Source: Diphasiastrum complanatum
Lineage: Eukaryota > Streptophyta > Lycopodiopsida > Lycopodiales > Lycopodiaceae
Direction of reading: 5' to 3'
DNA: 64,000 nucleotides
NCBI GenBank assembly: GCA_029204225.1
Contig: MU832083.1
Location: 24,202-88,201, forward strand
Position numbers and translations under genes: made by a program. Below the pieces are notes generated by a model that was not told where the DNA came from, did no database searches, and saw nothing but the letters and a program-made list of their open reading frames with translations. Of the stretch, positions 22,801-36,500 are shown piece after piece (within the stretch, counting starts at the first letter, position 1; every line of letters begins with the position of its first letter).

Positions 22801-25800
22801 GCTGATTGGAAGGGGGAACGAGTGTTTTTCAGAGAGAAATCTGAGCGGCCATCGCCCACAAGCCAACGTTGTCTGGAGAGTCAGAATCAGAACGTTTTTG
22901 TACACCAGATTGCAAGGTTTTTCCACCAGATTGCAAGGTTTTTCTGACGTGCTCGTCTTATTTGACATCGGTTCCTCGCATAATATTATCGATTCTCGCA
23001 TGGTGAGGAAGTTTCGCTTAGCTACTGTTCCATCTGATTACCGGTATATTGTTGAGATGCCAAATGGTAAGGGAACAGAGGTTTGGGATGAAAGAGTCTC
23101 TCGGGCGTCTTTGTCTATTCAGACGTATACCGAGAAGTTACACTTTGAAATTACTATACTAGCTAAGTTTGGTATTGTACTTGGTAATCGGTGGCATGCA
23201 AGTAAGCAGCCCGCTATAGATTTTAAGTCACATGTGTATAAGTTCGAGCATGAGGGTATGTCTCATGTCTTAAAGGGGGAGAGACCATCTGTTGAGGGTC
23301 CTCTTATTACCTATATGCAAATAAAGAGAATGGAGCAGGTGCAACAATTGGTGATCACATCACAAAGGTCAAGGACCTTATGGACCAACTTGCTTCAGTT
23401 GGAGAGACAGTAAGTGACAGGAGTATTGTCCCCATAGTCTTGAATAGCTTGTCATTCAACTATCAAGATTATGTGATGTCCCTTTCTGCTAGGGACAAAC
23501 TCCCAACCTTTGGGGAGTTATGTGGTCTTCTTTCACAGGAGGAGATGAGGAGAAAGAACCTTTCTGAAAGGGAAGATAATCCAAAACATGCATTTAATTC
23601 TAAGAAGAAGCATAACTTTTAGAAGAAAGGCAAAGGGAAAAACTCAATGCAAAGCTTGGAGCAACAGGTGTCCAAGTTACAGGTTGGAGAGGAGTCAAGC
23701 ACCAATTCCTCATCTACACCCAAGAGAAAGGGTAACTGCAAATATTGTGGCAAGTATGGGCATTTCGTTTTGAATGCCGAAAGAGGCAAAGCGATCAGAA
23801 GAAGGGAAAGAACCAGCAGTGTCACTTTGTTTGACAAAGTTGTAGGGGAGGAGCAATCTGGAGGGCTTGATCTATTCACCGCAGCCCTATCATTTGAATC
23901 CACGTTTGGTGGATGGTACATTGATTCTGGAGCCTCAAAGCACATGACACCTCATAGACATTGGTTCAACACCTATGAGGAGACAGGAATGGTCAACAAG
24001 TATGCCTTGGAGATAACTCTCCGCATGAGGTGAGGGGCAAAGGCACAGTTCCAGTGCAGCTGTCATCAGGAGAGGTGAAGGTAATCAAGAGTGTGTTGCA
24101 TGAACCAGGGTTGGATAAGAACTTGCTATCTATTGGTGCCATTACCAAACAAAACATGTTGGTGGAGTTTGACGAATCTACCCGTTAAAAGACAAAGATC
24201 AAAGCTTTAAGGTGGTATCCAAGGGAATGCAAGAAGGGGGTCTTTACAAGCTTTACACAACCATTCCTTGCGAAGAGGCCTTGTCAGCAAGAAATTCTAA
24301 TCAGGACAAGCTTTGGCACGAGAGGTACGGTCATTTGAGCTATCAAAGTTTACAAGTTTTGAAAAAGCACAAAGGGCATTCTTGAGCTTGTGCATTCAGA
24401 TTTGTGCAGTCTCATGCAGACTAGATCAGCAGGGGGGGATACTATCTCATGACCTTCGTAGATGATTTCTCACGGAAGGTATGGGTCTATTTTCTGAAGC
24501 TGAAATCTGAAGCGTTCAAATACTTCAAACAGTGGAAAGCTTTGGTGGAAAACCACACAGGGAAGAGGCTAAAGACTTTCAGGTCAGATAAGGGTGGTGA
24601 GTATATTTCTGATGAGGTCAAAGATCTTTGCAACGCATGTGGGATAAAGAGACAGTTTGCCGCTCCACATACACCGCAGCAGAACGACGTGGCTGAGCGG
24701 AAGAACAGTCTATAGTTGAGTGTGCGAGGAGCATGCTCAAGGCAAAGGGGTTGCCAAATTCCTTTTGGGCGGAAGCGGTAGCAACAACAGGAAGAAGATT
24801 CTAAGTCGAGACGTCATCTTTGATGAAGAGCATTCACCCAAAATATAGGAGCAGGAGAAAGATGGAACTTTTGAGTTCCTACCCTTGATTGATTCCACGG
24901 ATGAGGATCCTAGTCTAGAGCCCTGTGAGCCTCAAGAGCAAGTGCAACAACAGGTGCTTGAACATGCTAGTTCGAGACCTCAATTTGGCCAAGTACCGGA
25001 AGCTGAAATTGGGGACAAACGGAAGACTAAGACAGTACCATGGGATACGTGGTCACCATCCACATTGCCTACCGCTAGGAAGAACCTACCTAGGTGGTAT
25101 TGGGAAACAATCAAAGAGGGTCAAATGATGGAAGAAGGAGAGAGCAGTGAACAGGGTGCCAGAAGATCTCTTAGGTCTCATGAGAGCTAACTTTGCTCTT
25201 ATGTCCACTATTCTGGATGCAGATGAGCCACAGTTCTTTCACGAAGCCGTGAAGGAAAAGGTATGGTGTCGAGAATGACACATGGGAGCCCACTACATTG
25301 CCAGAAGGGAAGCAACCAATAGGTTGCAAGTGGGTCTATAAGACCAAGTTTCATGCCAATGGAACAGTGGACAAGTACAAGGCAAGGTTGGTGGCGAAAG
25401 GCTACGCCCAGCAGGAGGGGCTAGACTATGATGAGACATTCGCACCCGTTGCCAAGATGACATCTGTCAGGACCGTTTTGGCCTTAGCCTCATATTTTGA
25501 TTGGGATGTCCATCAAATGGATGTCAAGAGTGCCTTTCTAAATGGGCACCTACAGGAGGAGGTTTACATGGAACAACCGCAGGGGTTTGAGATAACAGGC
25601 AAGGAGAATATGGTTTGCAGGCTTAGAAAAGCCTTGTATGGGCTCAAACAGGCGCCAAGGGCTTGGTATAGCCGAATTGACGAGTACTTTGCAAGGCAAG
25701 GGTTTGAGAAGAGTAAGTCTAATTGCAATCTTTATGTCTTCAGGGAAGGTGAAGACTTTGTTGTTGTTGTGCTCTATGTGGAAGATCTACTCATCATAGG

Positions 25801-28800
25801 AAGCAATAAGAAGCTTATTGCTTGTTTAAAAAAAAATCTTTCTAGTGAGTTTGAGATGAAAGATTTGGGTTTGCTACACTATTGCCTAGGAGTTGAAGTT
25901 TGGAAAAGGAAGCGTTGTCTTTTTATCTCTCAGGAAAAGTATGCACAGAAATTTTTGAAGAGGTTTAACATGCAAGAAAGCAAACCAATTAGCACACCCA
26001 TGGATGCAAGCAACAAGCCATCAAGAGATGACGGTCCGCATTTGCAGATGAGACTCTCTATCACCAATTAGTGGGCAGCCGAATTTACCTTACTACCACC
26101 AGGCCAGATATTGCTTATGCGGTTGGGATCACGAGTCAATTTATGAGTAAGCCTACCGAAGCACATTGGAAGGCAGCTAAGCGGATCCTACGATATGTGA
26201 GAGGGACGATGACTTATGGGATTGGATACACTGATGATGGAGACCTTCAGTTGGAAGGATATTTAGATTCTGATTGGGCAGGTGATAGAGACAATCGAAG
26301 ATCGACGACAGGCTATTGCTTTAGCCTAGGTTCAGGGGCTTTATCATGGTGCAGCAAGAAGCAGCCCACTATTGCCCTATCATCTACCGAAGCTGAGTAC
26401 AGGGTGACTACGAGGTCCACCTGTGAAGCCATTTGGATACGTCGTCTACTTGAGGACATGCAGATTGCTCAAGTAAGACCTACATTGTTGCATTGTGATA
26501 ACCAAAGCTGCATTCAGCTTGCGAAAAATCCAGTCTACCATGCACGGACGAAGCACATAGAGGTGGACTAGCACTTCATACGGGAGAAAGTGCACAGTGG
26601 GGAGATCGAGCTAGTTTATTGCGACACCAACGACCAGATAGCTGATATCTTTACTTAACCACTTAGTAAAGATAAATTCAGAACTTTGTTGGGTGTCAGT
26701 TTGAATAAAATTGTCATTAAGGGGGGGTGTTGAAGAGTAATGCCTATTTTACCCCTTTGGCTAAGCACTAATTTAGTTGTAAGTTGTACATAACTCATGG
26801 GGCATGTTATTAATTAAATGCATGAGACCCCCCCCCTTTTTGTAAGTTGAGTAAATTAGTGCAAGTGAGTAGCTCACTCCTATGGTTGACACCTAGACTT
26901 TCTATGCATGTATCTGATGATGTGCTTGCCTCACAAGGGACTTGGAGGACCCACACCCTCCTATCTCTCTCTAGCAATTCATTTTCTCTTCTAACTTTTG
27001 GTGTTGTGAGGTGCTTATGCAATTCTCCTTGTATATGATGTTTTCCATAGCTAGGTTTCTCAAGCTTTCATAGTTGATCTAGTATTGAAGTTAAGATACT
27101 CCATAGCTGGGTCTTGCAATTCATCAAAAAGCCGTAAACACACATACGCCAAGACCCATCCTTCTTTTTCACTAGAATGATCGGCGAGGCAAAAGGTGAG
27201 AAGCTAGGTCTGATCTTCCCATGTGCAAGATAACCCTTTAGCATCTTCCTCACCTCCTCTTCCTCTCTCAAACTCATTATATAAGGTGGTCTATATTTTA
27301 GGACAGGATCCGGGAATAAGCTCAATCTTATGATCAACATTTCTATTAGGCGATAATGCAGATGGCAAATCATCAGTAAAACTCATTTGCAAACTCACTC
27401 CTAATTTCACGGTTTAGGTTAGCTGAAGTATTGTCTTGCACTTGCCACAAGCTACTCTCACTAGTACTGGTAGTCATATCCAATAGAATACAAACATACA
27501 TACTTGAGGAGCCGTGTCCACCTTCCGCACCACATAAACATTCATCAATCGAAGAACATCAGGATTAGCTTCTTGCGAGATCTCTTCTACTTCCATTGGC
27601 TGCTGCTACTTGAAGATTATAAATGGTTCTCATTTGGTTACGTGGACATTCCTTGCACCGATGTTGTCCCAAGCATCCAAAGCATAGATTCTCTCTTGGT
27701 CCTGTGGCGACAACATAGAGCATTGACCCCCTTGGGCATTAGGCCACCCATACAACCCTTTGCCTTTCGGAGCACCAACCGCTTTACCTTTTTGGCCACC
27801 TGGGGCTTGCCCTTGTCCTTGCCCTTGCCATTGGCCTTTGAACTTCTTGAATTTGCGCTTACAAGGCATTTGGCTCCCTTCAGCTTGACCACCCGTGTTC
27901 CCACAGCTGGTTCTATTGGGGAAACGTGTGGAGGATCAGAATTTGATTTCCCTCGGTGTCATACGCTGCACCAGATCACGTAGGCATGCACAAACACGAT
28001 AGAGTTGCGGAAGCGAAAAGAGTAGATAATCCGATAAATCAATAAGAGGTTAGACAGAACATAAAGAGCGAAGCATGCAACACTGACAAAAATCTGACGA
28101 AATCGATTCAGATTGATGTACAAAAATACAAGTCAGATGAAGCACAAAACAATTGCAGGGAAACCGTTAGAGTCCAGTTACGACTCTATCATGACCTCGG
28201 CACGGCCGGTTACCAAAGGGCCTGAGGCCAAGTATTGGCAAGGGCCAGTGACCGAGGAGGACATCTGTCCCAAGTTGGGACCGGTGCGTCACGAGCAGTG
28301 ACCCGGTGTGGCCGCCTGACAAGTTGTCAGAGATGCGATGTGTCTTGACCGTCGGGACCCTAGTCGTCAGTGACGAGATGCTAGTTGGCAAGTAGTCGGG
28401 GTGACCAAGAGGGTCACAGGTCTTTGGCGGGGCAAGGGGGTGGTACCCTCTGAGTCACTCAGTATTCACAGGTCACAAGGGCTAGGCATGCCAAGTGGAC
28501 TGATCACCCACAAGTGGATGTGCCAGTTGACGGGAATAGCAGGTAGGACTCGAGGGGGGGCCTATGGTTGGGAGGTTCATTCTACACACCGGCTTCTAGG
28601 ATTCACGAGCTTGGAGAGACTGGCTTGTGACAATTGGTATCAAAGCCTCGTTCTAGAGAGAGAAAACGTCGTTCTAGAGAGAGAAAGTGTAGAAATTGTC
28701 AAATTTTGCTTGTTTTTGAAGGATTTTTGAGGGAGAAAACGTGGGAGACAAATTGGAGAAGAAAGGTGGGCCTCCAACGCTGATCTACACATCTTTTCAA

Positions 28801-31800
28801 AGTTGTTTCAACGATTTCAAGCAGGGAAAATTGGGCATACTCTGTTCCTACAACTCCAGCGCATTTTTTCAGAAGGATTTTCGCTCATAACTTTCCGGAA
28901 CCTTCTCAGATCCTGATCAGATTTTGGGAGCATGTTCCTAGTATCCATAGTGATCCTATAGAGCCATCATACGCCGGTTTTGGAGTAGATTTGCCTCTAT
29001 TTCACTAAAAAGTCGGTTTCCAAGCAAAAAACAGGTCAGTTTTTTGGATTGGGCATAACTTCTCCGATTTATCTCCGATTTCTGCTGTTAAGGTTTCAGA
29101 TTGGGCCTAGTAGGAGGGCAACCTACTGCCAATTGACCATTCGTAAAAAGCTTTTGCCGTTTGGAAGAAATTCAATGTCAAACAGCCCGCTTTTTTCCTA
29201 TTTTTTTTTACTTTCAAGCCGATTTGGTGCCCAAAAACAGTTTTTTACCGACTTTTGTACCAGCGTAGGACGCAAGGGAAGTACTACCTGTCCTTGGCTT
29301 TGTGTTTTCCCCAAAGTTTTATTACTTTCCAATTGCCTTTTGTCTTTTTCAATTCTAAATTGTCAATAAGCTGAACATTTCTTTTTCCTGACTGTGTTTC
29401 AATAAGTGCATTTTCTAGCTTGATTCCATGCTGTCTCTGTATTGGTTCATAATGGAAGATGATAGAGTTGATATTCCGCTTAGTCCACCCGTTGCTCTTC
29501 CATCACCACCACCCAGCCCTGTGCTTAGTCCTGCCCATAATCCGCCTACAGTGGCTGCCCGTTCGCCTGCTAGTACTTCCCCTTCTGTGCAAGCTCACAT
29601 GGATAGTGTGGAAAAGACCGCCGCAGAGATGCGAGCGATGATGGTAGCTGGTAGTTATGCGTCTTCCTCGCAATATGCTCCACCTTATCCGTCTTCTGTT
29701 GTTTGTCCTATGTCTTCCTCGCAGTATGCTCCACCTTATCCGTCTTCTGTTGTTTGTCCTATGTTACCTCCACTCTATCCAGAAGACAAAGATATTAAAC
29801 CTACCCGTTTCGCTGGAACCACTCCCCAAAGCAATACTGATATCGTAGATCAGTGGTTGCATAAGTGGGAAAAGTATTTTGATTTGAAACGGTCCCCAAC
29901 TGATGAGGGTTGGCGGGTCCGCAAAGCTGCTTACCATTTCACTGATTTTGCTGACAGGTGGTGGCGCAAGTTGTTGAAGTCTAATCAGGCTCCATCCACC
30001 TGGCTTGAGTTTAAGCGAGCTTTCAGAGCTCAGTTTATTCCTCCACATGAGCATGTGCGTGCGACGGATGCTTGGCTTTTGCATCGTCAGAGGCAGTACA
30101 TGGTGCAGGAACTGATAGGTATCGTGAGACACTTATCAAGATTCCGAAAGAGATTCCCGAGTGGCTGGTAGTCCACAAGTTCATATTTGGCCTTCGTGAA
30201 GAGTTGAGACCTTCAGTGCTTAATGAAAGGTGCAAGACCTTAGAAGAGGCAGTTGCTACAGCTCTCAACTTTGAAGGTAATGTGCGCACCAAGGCTGAAT
30301 CTGGAGCGCCAAGCTGGCCTCAGAAGAAGGGTTCGCGAAAGTCTGGCCAAGCTGGTCAAAAAGGCTTTTCGCAGAAGGATCCTATCCAGATGCAGCAGAT
30401 GTTGAAGCGCAAGGTGGGATCTCGCTCGTCGTGCTTACGACAAGTCTCCCCTCAGTCCTGAGCAAAAGGAAAAGGCCAAGAAAGACAGATTATGCTTTTT
30501 CTGTCTTGGCAAGCATCTTCTCAAAGATTTTCCTCGATGTACGGGCAAGAAGCTCCATACTATGCAACGTCAAGATGGGACAAGGATGAGGAGATTTTGG
30601 AAGACTTATTAGTTAGCGACGATGAGTAGGCAGCATGTATAGTTTTTCTTTCTTTTGCATGTATAAAGTTTGGACATGAAGGGTGGTTTGTCTCATGTTT
30701 TAAAAGGGGGGCAGACCATCTGTTGAGGGTCCTCTTGTTACCTATATGCAAATAAAGAGAATGGAGATTCAGTATTTGTGGTTGTGCTATGTGAATGTTG
30801 ATTCCAGTTTTGATTCTTATGTTGGTAATAATCAGATAAGCACACTCACTAATAAACCACAAGAAGCTTCATTTACTTTTGCATCCCCTAGTGCACATTC
30901 ATTTGCATTACAGCCTAGATGTGACCCAGCAAGTGAGTTGGAGAAGTCCATCCGCACGCAGTTTTAACACGTGCTAATTAGTAATATGCCAGAGGGATTG
31001 CCGCCTAGTCGGAACGTTGATCATCGTATTGAGCTCGTTCCAGGGGCAAGTCCGGTATGTAGGCCTCCTTATAGGATGAGCCTAAAAGAGGAAGAGGAAG
31101 TCAGAAAGATGTTGGAGGAGTATCTCAAGCTGGGGTACATCTGTCTGAGTTATTCACCTTTCGCCTCTCCTATTTTACTTGTTAAGAAAAAGGATGGTAG
31201 TTTTCGGATGTGTGTAGATTACAGGGGATTGAATAAGATCACTGTAAAGCACAGGTATCCGATGCCCAGGATTGATGATCTACTGGATGTGTTGCAAGGC
31301 GCAACCATTTTCAGTAAGATAGATCTCAAAAGTGGATACCATCAAATACGGATTCGAGATGAAGACGTCCAGAAGACGGCCTTCCGAACCCGTTTCGGTC
31401 ATTATGAGTTTCTGGTTATGCTATTTGGGTTAACCAATGCCCAGCCACGTTCATGATGCTCATGAACGATGTCTTGCGAGACTATATGGGCAAGTTTGTC
31501 GTCAATTTTATTAATGATATATTGGTTTTTAGTAAAGCGGTCGAGGAGCATGAGGTTCATCTCAAGACCGTATTGGGCAAGTTACAAGCTTCTTTCTTGT
31601 ATGCCAATGCTCAGAAGACAGAGTTGTGTAAGACTCGTGTCGAGTATTTGGGTCCCGTAGTGACAGTTGAGGGTATTTCGGTTGACCCAACCAGGTGGCT
31701 GGGGTTAAGAAGTGGCCGAGGCCTGCCGAAATACGCCAATTACAATCTTTCTTAAGCTTTTGCAAGTTCTACTGGCAGTTCGTTAGGAACTATTCCAAGA

Positions 31801-33452
31801 TAGCTGCTCCTTTGATGGACCAGTTACGGAAAAACATCACTGTAGATCGACGGGTTGCTGAAGCTCAACACAGGTTTGAGAACTTGATGGAGGCGCTGGC
31901 CACGGCTCCAGTTCTCAAGTTTGTTGATACCCAGAAACCGTTTGACCTAGAGACGGATGCAAGTGGCATTGCCGTAGGTGCAGGTTGAGCCAAGATGGTA
32001 TACCCGCACAAGAGCAAGAGCTGTATGTGAGTACATGCGCTCAAGGTGTGGAGACATTATTTATATGGCGCCGGGTTTTATGTGTACACAGATCATTATA
32101 CTTTAAAGTATTTTGCACTCAGACTGATTTGTAAGGCCGCCAAGCTCGGTGGGCCGAGCTGATGCAGGAATTTCATTTGGAAATTTGCTTCTGAGGAGGG
32201 AAGGAAAATGTGGTCGCTGATGCACTATTGTTGGTACTGCCAATTGATCCACGACAGGTTTTTCCTCTCACAAATGGGCGAAAAACAGAATGCCAAGAGT
32301 AATCCTATATATGTGGAAGAGGATGATATATAGACTCATGGATTTCAGCCAACAACAGAAAGTCACATTTCCTAATAATATCAGTAAAATCTCCTGCCGA
32401 TGATGATGATAAAAAACCATTGCAATTCCAAAAGCCAAGTCTCAAAATGGTAGGGGATCTAGGGTAGCTCCTAAACCCGGGAGCCCCAAGTTCCTAGTGT
32501 GAGAGGAGGTCAAAATATCGCGGTTTGCCGTCGATAAAAATGACCCTTTTCCCTTTTTCTTTTGCTTTGTGAATAATCTTTTTCCTTGCTAACCATTGGG
32601 TATTTGTCAAATCATCATCCATATAAATGAAAGTGCCTTTGAGTTTTGTTCTAAGCCGAAGGGCTGCATTGCGATGTTGAAGAGAGCGAAATTTGATAAA
32701 AAGAACGTTGTCATGAAATTTACTACGCCATGCCGTATCAAAACCATCAACAACATGAGATAACTTGGAAACGAGTAAATCTGTAGCTTCGTCTATTGGT
32801 TTACCGCCACTGGCAATGCCTCTTACTCTAATATTAAGAGCCTTTTTAGCTCTTCTTGCTTGTTCATCCAAAACTGTCTCCAGATTGTTATCCATCATAG
32901 AGGCTGAGATATGGGGGTGATTACCTTGTTTGAGGATCGATGTCATTTCTTCAACCTGTTTTGCAAGTGATGAGAGTTTGCTGCCCATATCATCCGGTTT
33001 GAAGATTGTTGCCCATGTTTTTGTCTCTTTGACTTGTTTTTCCAAGCAAGATATTTTGTTGGAAGTTTCGTCGGAAGGAGGTACATGTTCTGCAATCCGC
33101 TGCTTAAGATATACATTTTCTTGCTCAAGCTGCTCCACCCGTTCTTTGACACCCACGAGATCCATAACCAATTTGCTATTCGCCATTTCAAAAAAGTGTA
33201 GTTGTTTCTTAAGGCCGAGGATTTCGTTTCGGATGAAACTGATATCATAGGCATAGAGACTCTCAATAGGCTTGGAATGACTGTAATCGACTGTGGACTG
33301 ATGATGCATTTCTGTGATAGCAAGTGGATTGTCAGTGAAAATAGAGGGTGCACCGGTGATGCCTTCTACTGTAGCCAGCGATGGGATTGTTGTAGGTGAA
33401 ATAGCATCCCCTTCCATCTCAGATGATGGAGGAGGAGAAGAGGTGGATAAAG

Positions 33453-33502
<50 letters not shown>

Positions 33503-36500
33503 ATTAATGTCTTTTCCATGCCAATAGGCATATAAGACGAAAAATGACGTATCAAGACGGAAGCATGTGAAATGTATCCACGACAATAAAGAAAAGCATA
33601 TGTACTACAACTGCAATGATAAAGTACATCTAATGAAAGAGAGTCAGACTACCAATATAAGGCAAGTGAAAATGGCACATCTCACTATCATTGAATATTG
33701 CTACTACCAAAGAAAGATGCAATGGGGAGAACGTCTGGAGGTGGTCTCGATAAGTGTTGTTGTCGTTGGCCAGGAGGTCGTCTCTGAGTAGTGGCTCTGC
33801 GGACAATACGAGGATGGGTAGTACGTTGTTTCTGGTCTCTATGTCGTGGACGGCGGTCACCGTCATCCGAGCTAAGATCCATCCGCGGTCTCCTGCGGGA
33901 GAAGAACGATGTGATATGGAGATGCGTGTCACGGTGAGTTGGTGGCTGATATAGGTCCAAGCTCATAGAGTATACATCTCTCTGACCATGAGTGCAATGC
34001 ATCATGAATCATCATATGCTATAAGTGACCGCAATGTGACCGGAGCATCTCGAAAAAGACAGTGGTATCTCCCTCTGATCTCATAGTAGACTAGGCATTT
34101 GAATAGAAAGTGCTCCTTAGACTCCACCTCATACAAAGAACATAACTAGCATATCCGTTGCTCTCGTGGGATACCATGGAAACGTCCAATATCAATCTCA
34201 AGCTGATGTTATGAGACTCTAAATTGACCCAGTGTGAATCTCAGACCATAGGATAATCTGGAGTCCTGGGGTTCCCACTTGATCCATCTGATACTTCTTC
34301 TTAGAGATAGAGAGATAGATTAACTAGTTCTTTTCTTTTCATTAGTAAATAAGTCCGCATGCAGAAACGAATGCAATCTAGAATCGACCAATTACGTGCA
34401 TGCTTAGAAGCACTTACTTTGCATAATGCACTATCTACAAGTTCAACCGATTTTGATAACGAGGACGAACTACCTCCATTAGACTGATCTTCATTACCAC
34501 CAATGACGAATGACATGAAGGTTTTATACCAATTGTTGTAAGGCTCTCATAAAAAGAAGCTAAACATTAACCCCCCCCCCCCCCCTAATTTCTTTGGTGG
34601 TGTAAGAAATAGATACTTAGTCCAAACTATGCCTGTATTTTGAAACGTTAGAGTTTACTGAAGTGCAGAAAATTATTTTTGCAATAAGTTTATTGCATGA
34701 TAACCCCTTATTTTGGTGGCAAAGGTGTTTCAAAGAAGGAAAGGAAGTTATGAACACTTGGGAACGGTTTGAAAAGACAGGCCACCACAGCCTTTCCTCC
34801 TCTAAACTCTGTTCAAGTTAAAGATAAGGCATAATCTACAACTCCACTTCTGTTAAAATTTGAAACTTACAAGAACTAGACTCCAGAAGCAACCATAGGT
34901 AGAGTTAGTTTTCAGACAGCCAAAATCTTCAGCGAGTTTTTCAAGAATGTGTCAAGATTCTCAGGTAGACTCCAGAACAATCATTCAATCAGATTTTAAA
35001 AACGAGCCTCCTCCAAGAAGTGCACATGTAGTCACATCTACCCAGAGGGTAGATCAATCACATAGTCACAATGTATACTTAGCCCAGACTCTAATCTTGG
35101 GCATTATGCTTTACACAGGAATGTAGTTCTAAATCTATAAACAAATCAGGCACAACTCACAACAATTTAGTATCTATTTCAGGTTAATTGGAGTTAATCT
35201 CACGAATTAGGGCTCGAAATTATGACTAGATGTTAAGTACATCTGGTACATAACATTGTATATTATCAAATTTTGGATGCACCACTCAGATTTTCTACAA
35301 GGATACTGTTCATTTCCCTATATCTGAGACCTAGGTCCAACAATCAGAATTCACTTATGCATGTGATATTCAAGTCACTTATATTTTCTGATTCATTTTC
35401 CACTTCAAGGGGATATGAAATTCATATTTGATACAAGACACAATAGTAAGTAGCTTAATCTAGCATAGTAAACTTACCAAAGGAAATTGCTAAACAGACA
35501 GAAAATTACCTAGTATGCTGTCCTAGCTTATTCCATAAAATGTGAAGTACAAGAACATGAAAAAGAAAACCAAGAAAATTTTATAGGTCCAGACACAGCC
35601 GACCATCGAGTACACAAAAATTCCATATATCAGAGCTTGGAAGAAAATGTAAGGCATCTCGATGGCAACCTGCACAAAGAGAAATCTTTAATCTTCTCTG
35701 GATCATAGCCAGTTACGGACTACAGGATACACCCCTACTGGGCTACTCTGCATATATTCCGCAAGCATCTTTACATTTATTGTTGGTTATGTATATTTCT
35801 AGTTGCGCATTTTATATTAGTCATGTACAGGCCCCAGAGCCTTTTTATATGCTTATGACCCGCACTGGGTCCTTTTTTATGACATTGACTGGCCTTGGGC
35901 CCTTATTATATGGTTATATGCGGAGTGGGGGCCCGTAGGAGGGCGCACTATTTTCTCTCCACATTTTGCCTCCCTTTACTTTTGAATTCCTATTTTAGGG
36001 TTCATTGGTAGAGTATTTATAGGGGCATTTGTACACTCATTTTTCAGATTATTGATTGGTATTGCTTGGGCTCTTCGTGGGAGAACCTATTGTCTTGTCT
36101 ATTGCTTGTAGGGCTTTAGTCTATTGCTGTCTTTTATGCTTCATTGATTCAACACCTGAGATTTTGATCATAACTTGGTATCAGAGCACTTTCCTGATTG
36201 CTGAATTTCAGCTCTGATTTTCTGATTGGGTGCCCAATTTCCTTGCTGATTTTTCTCTCTTTGCTGAGGGCTTTCGTCTCTTTGCTTCAGCAACATTCAA
36301 CACAGTTTGGAGGAGGACCAACTCCCATCAGAGCATTTTCCTTGGCGGAGCTTTAGCAGATAGTTAGCGGAAGTACTTCCGCTAAATTTGGCGGCCGGAA
36401 ATTTTTTTTTTTTTTTTTTTTTGGGCAGATAATTTCCGGCACCCAAGTTCCAAATCCTTTTCCCTCTTTTTTTTGAATCCTCCATTTGATTCAGGGAGAG

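Larger units (their letters stand above)
23337..27050 (+). mobile_element. Ty1/copia element A, 5'-truncated, with 3' LTR
   Basis: The plus-strand polyprotein order is that of Ty1/copia: gag, zinc knuckle, protease, integrase, reverse transcriptase, RNase H. Gag starts midway at [14 protein letters not shown], so the 5' LTR and start codon are missing and are replaced by gypsy sequence. At the 3' end a polypurine tract (26719-26727) precedes an LTR starting TGTTGAAGAG at 26728. The right end of the LTR is not certain. It is related to the minus-strand copia B at 50331-53305. Confidence 0.88.
28635..32240 (+). mobile_element. Ty3/gypsy element, family A, 3'-truncated by a LINE
   Basis: Plus-strand element with primer-binding site, a leader of about 800 bp, gag, a remnant zinc knuckle and the RT-RNase H part of pol. 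The protease is deleted at about 30640-30665. Integrase, polypurine tract and 3' LTR are absent, because minus-strand LINE copy C begins near 32240. Fragments of the same family occur at 22799-23336, 27073-27904 and 50236-50330. Confidence 0.85.

Noticed and set aside
28635-28647. Possible tRNA gene at the TGGTATC sites (also 36176-36187)
   Set aside because: Only the 3' tRNA complement is present, with no cloverleaf; they are primer-binding sites.
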